Shown piece after piece: positions 6,018 through 11,047 of a stretch of 11,047 bases of DNA. Under the pieces are notes generated by a model that did not search any database, was not told where the DNA came from, and saw only the letters and a list, made by a program, of their open reading frames with translations. The position numbers and the translations under genes were made by a program. The stretch covers positions 1 through 11,047 of the forward strand of contig CAZVFE010000055.1 in the NCBI GenBank assembly GCA_964626405.1, given 5' to 3'. The number at the start of each line of letters is the position of its first letter. Position 1 is the stretch's first letter. The DNA is from CAZVFE01 sp964626405. Its GTDB lineage: Bacteria > Bacteroidota > Bacteroidia > Cytophagales > Spirosomataceae.

Positions 6018-7407
6018 GGGCATTTTAATTTCATTTTTTCTTTTATTTGGTTTAATACATTTTACCTATTCTAATTCCTTTGTTTGGTTTGATGACCAAT
6101 TGGAAGTTTTTTATAAAATTGATTTTGGTGATAATAAGGTATTTTATAAACCTTTAAAAAATGATTCTTGGAAAGAATATGGTTCAATTTCTATTGATGA
6201 TTTAAAGATAGATAAGGAAGATCCTGATAGAATTGAATTTATAAAAGGAGAAAAATTTAATTATTTAATCGTTGATGGTTCTGGGATTGTTTATACTTTA
6301 TCCAAAGATTTAAAATTTCTTAATAGATTTGACCAAACAGTATTTAGGGGTTATAATTATGATTCTTATACATTTTTTGATGGCGTGGAATTAATGAATA
6401 TTGGTGGTCATCATGATGAAATTTATAATTCAGTGCTGACTTATTTTGATGTTTCAAAAAAACAATGGGAGGCTTATAATTATACAAGTGAATATCCTAT
6501 GTCTTTGATTGAAGGATTTATTCAATATTATCCAAAATCCCGTTCGATTAAATGTTTGGATTTTTTAAAAAATCAACAATATCCGGAATCATTTAATCGT
6601 AAATCATTCAATGCATACGAATTAAATATAAATACATTTTCTTGGAAGAATTTAGGAAAATTGAATGAAAAGGTTTTTACAAAAGATGCTGATTATAAGA
6701 AGTGGGTAGGTAATTGGATTGATGATCTTGTATTTATTCGCAATCATGAGGATAAATATTTTATTTTAGATTTTGCATCTAATCAAATATTTCAATTGAA
6801 AACTGAATTTGAGATTCTTGAAAAATCAATCATTTATAAAAAAGGAACGGATATAGTTTTTATCAATTTTGATAATAATTTTAATCTAATTGATGAAAAA
6901 ATTATTCCTTTAAATTTATTATTAACGAATGGGAATTCAATAGGGGAATTATTATCTCGACCATTAATCGAATTTAATGAAAAGTATCTATTCTATTCCA
7001 TTGAATTTATTTTAATTGTATTGATATTAATTTATGGTTACAAATTATATAAGTTAAAATTCAAAAAGTCTACTAATAATTTGAAAGAAGAAGTAGAAGA
7101 GATGGTTTTATCCAATAATTTGATTTCTTTTTTTAATGAACTTAAAAAGGATCTTAAAAAAGATTTTTATACCACCAATGAATTAAATGATATTATTAAT
7201 TGTTCTACGAAGGCTTTTGACACTCAAAGACAATATCGTTCGAGGTTTATATCAGAGCTGGAAAATTATCTTTTTAATAATTTTGGGATAGAAAATGGAA
7301 TTATCAGGATACAAGACAATTTAGATAAACGGTGCGTCAATTACCAAATTAATCCTGATTTATTGCAAAATGAACAATTCAAAGAATTCTTAGAAAATTT
7401 AGAATAA
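6004..7407 (+). CDS. Membrane-anchored propeller protein with cytoplasmic winged-helix-like domain (paralogue 2)
   Basis: A 467-residue tandem paralogue of the preceding gene. The frame extends upstream to a TTG at 5893, but ATG 6004 is chosen because it gives a proper signal peptide (MKTIKGILISFFLLFGLIHF, cleavage near S23) and overlaps the previous gene by only 14 bases, suggesting translational coupling. Residues 24-325 are an exported beta-rich region with a Kelch-like blade (NIGGHHDEIYNSVLTYFDVS, then QW at 154-155). A membrane helix lies at about 329-348. The cytoplasmic domain repeats the layout of paralogue 1: TTNELNDIIN, KAFDTQRQYRS (403-413, identical), then the wing IIRIQDNLDKRCVNYQIN. 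The exported halves have diverged far more than the cytoplasmic ends, as expected if the two proteins sense different things or form a heterodimer but share one output. The DNA is extremely AT-rich; three 60-base rows counted by hand here had about 15-25% GC. Function is unknown. Confidence 0.75.
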   Translation: MKTIKGILISFFLLFGLIHFTYSNSFVWFDDQLEVFYKIDFGDNKVFYKPLKNDSWKEYGSISIDDLKIDKEDPDRIEFIKGEKFNYLIVDGSGIVYTLSKDLKFLNRFDQTVFRGYNYDSYTFFDGVELMNIGGHHDEIYNSVLTYFDVSKKQWEAYNYTSEYPMSLIEGFIQYYPKSRSIKCLDFLKNQQYPESFNRKSFNAYELNINTFSWKNLGKLNEKVFTKDADYKKWVGNWIDDLVFIRNHEDKYFILDFASNQIFQLKTEFEILEKSIIYKKGTDIVFINFDNNFNLIDEKIIPLNLLLTNGNSIGELLSRPLIEFNEKYLFYSIEFILIVLILIYGYKLYKLKFKKSTNNLKEEVEEMVLSNNLISFFNELKKDLKKDFYTTNELNDIINCSTKAFDTQRQYRSRFISELENYLFNNFGIENGIIRIQDNLDKRCVNYQINPDLLQNEQFKEFLENLE

Positions 7408-7454
7408 TTTGAAAAAAAATAGTAAATTAAAAATCTAAACAAATATTTTAAACA

Positions 7455-8855
7455 ATGAATTTTAATTCAAATTCTAGAAGAGACTTTTTGAAAAAGTCTG
7501 CTATTCTAGGTTCTGTTTTTGCTATTCCATCTATTATTCCTTCAGGAAGATTGGGCGCAGAGAAGGTCAAATTAGCTTGTATTGGTATAGGTAACCAAGG
7601 AGCATCTGATATTCGTTCATTATATAAGTCAGGTTTTGCTGAGGTAGTTGCATTATGTGATGTAGACATGGGAGCTCCTCATACACAAGCCATAATGGAA
7701 ATGTTTCCAAAGGCAAAACGTTTTCAGGATTTTAGAACAATGTTTGATGAATATTCAGGGAACTTTGAAGCTGTAACAATTGGAGTGCCAGATCATTCTC
7801 ATTTTCCGATTACAATGCGTGCCTTGGCTGAGGGGAAACATGTATATGTTGAAAAACCTATGGCTAGGACCTATCAGGAAGTTGACCTGATGATGAAGGC
7901 AGCTGCGAAAAACCCTAAATTGGTTACACAAATGGGTAATCAAGGGCATTCTGGTCAAAATTATTTTCAATTTAAGGCTTGGAAAGAAGCAGGTATAATC
8001 AAAGATGTTACTGCGGTTACTGCTCATATGAATTCGCCAAGAAGATGGCATGGATGGGACCCTAATATGAAATCTTTTCCATCAGCTGAGGCTATTCCTT
8101 CTACTTTGGATTGGGATGTTTGGCATGGGGTGCGTCCGATTCATGATTATAATCATGATTTTATCAATGGTCAATGGAGATGTTGGTATGATTTTGGCAT
8201 GGGAGCTTTAGGAGATTGGGGTGCACACTTATTAGATACGGTGCATCAATTTTTGGAATTAGGCTTACCCTATGAGATAAATATGAAGAAGGCTAGTGGA
8301 CATAATGAGTTTTTCTATCCATTCTCTTCAACTATAGAGTTTAAATTCCCAGAAAGAGGGGACATGCCACCAGTAGATATAACTTGGTATGATGGAATTG
8401 ACAATCTTCCTCCGATTCCTTCGGATTATGGAAATGTGGAATTAGATCCAAATATTCCTCCAGCAAGTAATGGGGCAATTCAACCTTCAAAATTAAATCC
8501 GGGTAAGATTATTTATTCAAAAGAATTAAGTTTCAAGGGTGGTTCTCATTCTTCTACATTAAGTGTAATAGGGGAAAAGGCCAAATCTGTGAATTATCCA
8601 GATGTGCCGGAAAGTCCTTCTGATCATTATGCGAATTATCTATTGGCCTGTATGGGAAAAGAGGAGACACGTTCACCTTTCCATATAGCAGGCCCATTAT
8701 CTCAGATATTCTGTTTAGGGGTATTGGCTCAGAGATTGAATACCGATTTGAAATTTGATCGTAAAAAAGAAAAGATTACAAATAATAAATTAGCCAATGA
8801 ATTATTAACTGGCGAACCTCCAAGAAAAGGGTGGGAAGAATATTATAAGCTTTGA
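7455..8855 (+). CDS. Tat-exported Gfo/Idh/MocA-family NAD(P)-dependent oxidoreductase
   Basis: A 466-residue protein with a canonical twin-arginine signal (SRRDFLKKSA, Arg8-Arg9), followed by a hydrophobic stretch to about residue 30. It should therefore be folded with its cofactor in the cytoplasm and exported. The Rossmann domain runs about 36-160: KLACIGIGNQG (dinucleotide-binding glycines at 44-49), ALCDVD at the end of strand 2, and VEKPMA (Glu133-Lys134-Pro135), the family's catalytic lysine motif. The C-terminal domain holds GDWGAHLLDTVHQF (253-266), a His motif common in this exported subgroup. Family members oxidise, reduce or epimerise sugars; some NAD-dependent GH109-type members cleave glycosides. 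The substrate cannot be read from the sequence. The gene starts 47 bases after the propeller pair, with no Shine-Dalgarno, and converges on the sulfatase gene across a heptad repeat. Co-transcription with the propeller pair is possible, since no terminator is visible between them. Confidence 0.9.
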   Translation: MNFNSNSRRDFLKKSAILGSVFAIPSIIPSGRLGAEKVKLACIGIGNQGASDIRSLYKSGFAEVVALCDVDMGAPHTQAIMEMFPKAKRFQDFRTMFDEYSGNFEAVTIGVPDHSHFPITMRALAEGKHVYVEKPMARTYQEVDLMMKAAAKNPKLVTQMGNQGHSGQNYFQFKAWKEAGIIKDVTAVTAHMNSPRRWHGWDPNMKSFPSAEAIPSTLDWDVWHGVRPIHDYNHDFINGQWRCWYDFGMGALGDWGAHLLDTVHQFLELGLPYEINMKKASGHNEFFYPFSSTIEFKFPERGDMPPVDITWYDGIDNLPPIPSDYGNVELDPNIPPASNGAIQPSKLNPGKIIYSKELSFKGGSHSSTLSVIGEKAKSVNYPDVPESPSDHYANYLLACMGKEETRSPFHIAGPLSQIFCLGVLAQRLNTDLKFDRKKEKITNNKLANELLTGEPPRKGWEEYYKL

Positions 8856-8857
8856 AA

Positions 8858-8906
8858 TACGAGTTACGAGCTACGAGCTACGAGTTACGAGTTACGAACT
8901 AGGAGT
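8858..8906. repeat. Tandem 7-bp repeat (TACGAGY) array between converging genes
   Basis: Seven head-to-tail units begin 3 bp after the oxidoreductase stop: TACGAGT, TACGAGC, TACGAGC, TACGAGT, TACGAGT, TACGAAC and TAGGAGT. The first five differ only at position 7; the last two have decayed. The 7-bp phase then continues as TCATAGT, TCATCCC, TCATAGT (8907-8927), which are the last codons of the sulfatase gene on the other strand. The array fills essentially the whole gap between the two genes. Heptamer short tandem repeats of this kind are known from cyanobacteria (STRR), and similar intergenic arrays would be expected at other loci of this genome. Function is unknown; slippage-prone length variation is likely. 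Confidence 0.85.
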
Positions 8907-8911
8907 TCATA
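8893..8911 (-). terminator. Hairpin over the sulfatase stop codon, possible weak terminator
   Basis: TACGAACT-AGG-AGTTCATA is an inverted repeat with 8-bp arms and a 3-base loop. Read as minus-strand RNA, every pair forms, one of them a G-U wobble; read as plus-strand RNA there is one C-A mismatch. It spans the sulfatase stop codon (8907-8909). No U-tract follows, so this is not a convincing intrinsic terminator, but no better candidate exists between the two converging genes. Confidence 0.3.
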
Positions 8912-10400
8912 GTTCATCCCTCATAGTTCTCAAAAGTTCTGTTTTCATTTTTTCTGCTAGTCTAGTATTGGTATTTATTAGATTATTTTTTTCCTCAGGA
9001 TCATTTATTATATCATATAATTGATCTTGAGGATTATTTCCTAATTCAATGTCTACATAAGCATTGTATTTTGCCCCTTTTCCTCCTAAAATAAATTTAT
9101 AATTTTCTGTGGTTAAAGATAAAGAACCGGCATGTTCAATTAAGGATTCTCTTCCCTGAGAGGTTTTTCCTAGCCAAGTATCCAATTGATTTTCTGAATC
9201 GGGTGCCGAAGTTTTATCATAATCTAGATTAACTAAATTTGCCATATTTGCCAATAAATCTACTTGAGAAACTAGTGCATTAGATTCTTTATAGAATTTT
9301 TGATTTGGAGCTTTTACGAGCATTGGAACGCGGGTTCCTGCCTCAAAATTAGAATATTTTCCACCCCTCAATATTCCTGCCGGCCTATGATTTTGAATAT
9401 TTTCTTTAGAGCCATCCTGGTATCCATCGTCTACAACCGGACCATTATCAGAGGTAAATACAATTAAAGTATTATTATACAAATCTTTTTCTTTAAGAAT
9501 GGAAATTAATTTTCCTACCGTAGCATCTAGTTCTAGTAAAGCATCACCTCTATTACCCATACCAGATTTACCTAGAAATTCCTCATTAGGAAGTCGTGGT
9601 ACATGGATATCATGTGTAGAAAAGTACAAGAAGAATGGACTTTTTGCATTAATGATAAATTTTTCAGCCTGATTTTCTAGTTCATGAGCCATTTCCTCAT
9701 CATCCCAAATGGCAGATTTCCCACCTGTCATCCAACCGATTCTTCCTACGCCATTGATGATGGTATTATCGTGTCCGTGAGAATGAACCATTCTTAGTAA
9801 TTCAGGATTTTCTTTTCCTGTTGGTAAAATGCCAATTTTTTCAGTATAATTTACCGTGATTGGGTCCTTTGGGTCTAAATTTACCACTTTGCCATTTTCC
9901 ACATAAACAGTAGGAACCCTGTCGCCAGTGGCAGGAATCAGAAACGAATAATCAAAGCCTATTTCATTAGGAGAATTACTAATTTTTTGGTTCCAATTTG
10001 GTCCACCTTCGTCACCTAAACCAAGATGCCATTTTCCGATTACACCCGTATGGTAGCCTGCTTTTTTTAAGATGGATGCTACAGTTTGTGTTCCAGCGGG
10101 GAGTAATGCTGCCGCATTGCCGGCTGCAACACCTGTTCCTTTTTTTCTAAAAGCATATTCTCCTTTTAATAGAGAATATCTTGATGGGGTACAAGTAGCA
10201 GAACTAGCATAAGCCCTATTAAATTTAGTTGAATGGTTTGCTAAAGCATCAATATTCGGTGTTTTGATAGCTTTTGCCCCATAACAGCCTAAATCTCCAT
10301 AACCGAGGTCATCTACATAAATAAACAATACATTTGGGTTCTGGGAATAGGAAAAAATCGGAATAGTTAAGATTCCTAAAATTAAAATAAATTTTTTCAT
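8907..10400 (-). CDS. Exported S1-family sulfatase (arylsulfatase-like), Cys type
   Basis: A 497-residue sulfatase with a signal peptide (MKKFILILGILTIPIFSYSQ, cleavage near S19), so it acts in the periplasm or outside the cell. It hydrolyses sulfate esters, probably on a sulfated glycan or aryl sulfate. The signature CTPSR (70-74) holds Cys70, which must become formylglycine to act. The Ca2+ ligands are Asp30-Asp31 (YVDDLGYGD) and Asp318-Asn319 (TSDNGP). Lys123 and His125 (GKWHLG), His263/His266 (STHDIHVP) and Lys348 (RGGKYSNFEAGTRVP) match active-site residues of the family. The length is typical and the gene is intact. It starts 2 bp after the stop of the formylglycine-generating enzyme gene (TAA-CG-ATG), so the two are surely one operon. 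The last codons (MRDEL, stop) lie in the degenerate end of the 7-bp repeat array, so this C-terminus may be recent. The S1 subfamily and substrate are not determinable by eye. Confidence 0.93.
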   Translation of the reverse strand: MKKFILILGILTIPIFSYSQNPNVLFIYVDDLGYGDLGCYGAKAIKTPNIDALANHSTKFNRAYASSATCTPSRYSLLKGEYAFRKKGTGVAAGNAAALLPAGTQTVASILKKAGYHTGVIGKWHLGLGDEGGPNWNQKISNSPNEIGFDYSFLIPATGDRVPTVYVENGKVVNLDPKDPITVNYTEKIGILPTGKENPELLRMVHSHGHDNTIINGVGRIGWMTGGKSAIWDDEEMAHELENQAEKFIINAKSPFFLYFSTHDIHVPRLPNEEFLGKSGMGNRGDALLELDATVGKLISILKEKDLYNNTLIVFTSDNGPVVDDGYQDGSKENIQNHRPAGILRGGKYSNFEAGTRVPMLVKAPNQKFYKESNALVSQVDLLANMANLVNLDYDKTSAPDSENQLDTWLGKTSQGRESLIEHAGSLSLTTENYKFILGGKGAKYNAYVDIELGNNPQDQLYDIINDPEEKNNLINTNTRLAEKMKTELLRTMRDEL

Positions 10401-10402
10401 CG

Positions 10403-11047
10403 TTATTTAGATTTTACGCATCTAAATCCGGTATGATTTAATCCTGTGTCTGGACTGGATTTCATCCTAGCTGAACAACGGTAAGATGCGCAATAGGTTT
10501 CATTACATAAAAAAGATCCACCTCTCATGACTTTTTTCGGGATAAAAGGTTCATCTGGGTCATAGCTAGAGGAAGGGCCTTTGGGATTATCTGAAATTTC
10601 AAAATTATCTTTTAAATATTGATAATAATTAGAATGATAATTGTCTTCTACCCATTCCCAAACATTTCCAGCCATATCATATAAACCATAACCATTTGCT
10701 TGATAGGATTTCACTGGTCCTGTTCCCATTGAGAAGCCATCTTCGCCAGTATCAGAAACAGGGAAAATTCCTTCCCAAGTATTTGCTTTTTCTTTATTTT
10801 CCGTTAGAAGTTCATTTCCCCAAGGATAAACTTTGTCTTTTAGTCCACCTCTAGAAGCCCATTCCCATTCTGCCTCTGTTGGTAATCTTTTACCTTGCCA
10901 TTCGCAAAAAGCCTTTGCATCTTCCCAAGCAACTTGGACTACGGGATGATTTTCTTTTCCTTCAAGACTTGAATTTGGGCCAGAAGGATGTTTCCAATCT
11001 GCCCCTTGAATGAATTCCCACCATTGTGAATAATCATTTAAATTAAC
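10403..11047 (-). CDS. Formylglycine-generating enzyme (FGE/SUMF1 family), N-terminus off window
   Basis: The frame is open to the right edge, so the 5' end is missing; 214 C-terminal residues are visible. FGE-sulfatase domain motifs appear in order: HPVVQVAWEDAKAFCEWQGK, RLPTEAEWEWASRGG, YPWGNEL, then NGYGLYDMAGNVWEWVEDNY and RGGSFLCNETYCASYRCSAR, ending GFRCVKSK. The two cysteines of FLCNETYC match the catalytic Cys336/Cys341 pair of human SUMF1, so a working oxygenase is expected rather than one of the many non-catalytic SUMF1-like proteins. FGE enzymes use Cu and O2 to oxidise the Cys of C-x-P-x-R in unfolded sulfatases. The adjacent sulfatase gene, 2 bp downstream, carries exactly such a motif (CTPSR), making it the obvious substrate. 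An ATG at 10729 is internal to the domain and is not the start. Whether the protein is exported or cytoplasmic cannot be told without its N-terminus. Confidence 0.92.
   Translation of the reverse strand, partial: VNLNDYSQWWEFIQGADWKHPSGPNSSLEGKENHPVVQVAWEDAKAFCEWQGKRLPTEAEWEWASRGGLKDKVYPWGNELLTENKEKANTWEGIFPVSDTGEDGFSMGTGPVKSYQANGYGLYDMAGNVWEWVEDNYHSNYYQYLKDNFEISDNPKGPSSSYDPDEPFIPKKVMRGGSFLCNETYCASYRCSARMKSSPDTGLNHTGFRCVKSK

Noticed and set aside
7448..8051. Two minus-strand open frames (7448-7669 and 7755-8051)
   Set aside because: Both are antisense to the Gfo/Idh/MocA gene through its Rossmann motifs and lack any family signature.
8858..8906. CRISPR array
   Set aside because: The 7-bp units are directly adjacent with no spacers and are far too short for CRISPR repeats.

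Overview
The window looks like a chromosomal segment of a Bacteroidota bacterium, most likely of the Cytophagales/Flavobacteriales type. The DNA is very AT-rich and most starts lack a strong Shine-Dalgarno. The gene content also fits: exported Gfo/Idh/MocA and alditol-oxidase-like proteins, an S1 sulfatase with its own formylglycine-generating enzyme, and paired propeller-type membrane proteins. The genus cannot be fixed from this sequence.

Layout. Bases 1-237 are the 3' end of a glycosyltransferase family 9 (heptosyltransferase-like) gene. It is met tail-to-tail, with a 26-bp overlap, by a small two-helix membrane protein gene (212-499, minus). That gene is divergent from a full-length HTH-WYL-WCX regulator (570-1640), and the 70-bp gap between them holds a perfect palindrome (541-557). 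The WYL gene runs 38 bp into the end of a ClC-type chloride channel/antiporter gene (1603-2946, minus). A divergent gap then leads to an exported FAD-dependent alditol-oxidase-like protein (3067-4398).

A 194-bp gap with a long imperfect inverted repeat precedes two tandem paralogues (4593-6017 and 6004-7407, overlapping by 14 bp). Each has a signal peptide, a Kelch/propeller-like exported region, one membrane helix and a cytoplasmic domain shaped like a winged helix, with the invariant segment KAFDTQRQYRS. They are the best candidate here for a poorly described system: a membrane-spanning one-step sensor/regulator pair.

Next is a Tat-exported Gfo/Idh/MocA oxidoreductase (7455-8855). It converges on a two-gene minus-strand operon: a formylglycine-generating enzyme (10403 to beyond the right edge) followed 2 bp later by an S1 sulfatase (8907-10400). 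The enzyme would convert sulfatase Cys70 to formylglycine. Between the converging genes is a tandem array of a 7-bp unit (TACGAGY) that grades into the last codons of the sulfatase gene.

The right half (exported oxidoreductases, sulfatase and maturase) suggests use of sulfated or oxidised sugars outside the cytoplasm. The left half is envelope and ion-homeostasis functions plus a WYL regulator whose target is not obvious. No RNA genes, insertion sequences or CRISPR arrays were found.
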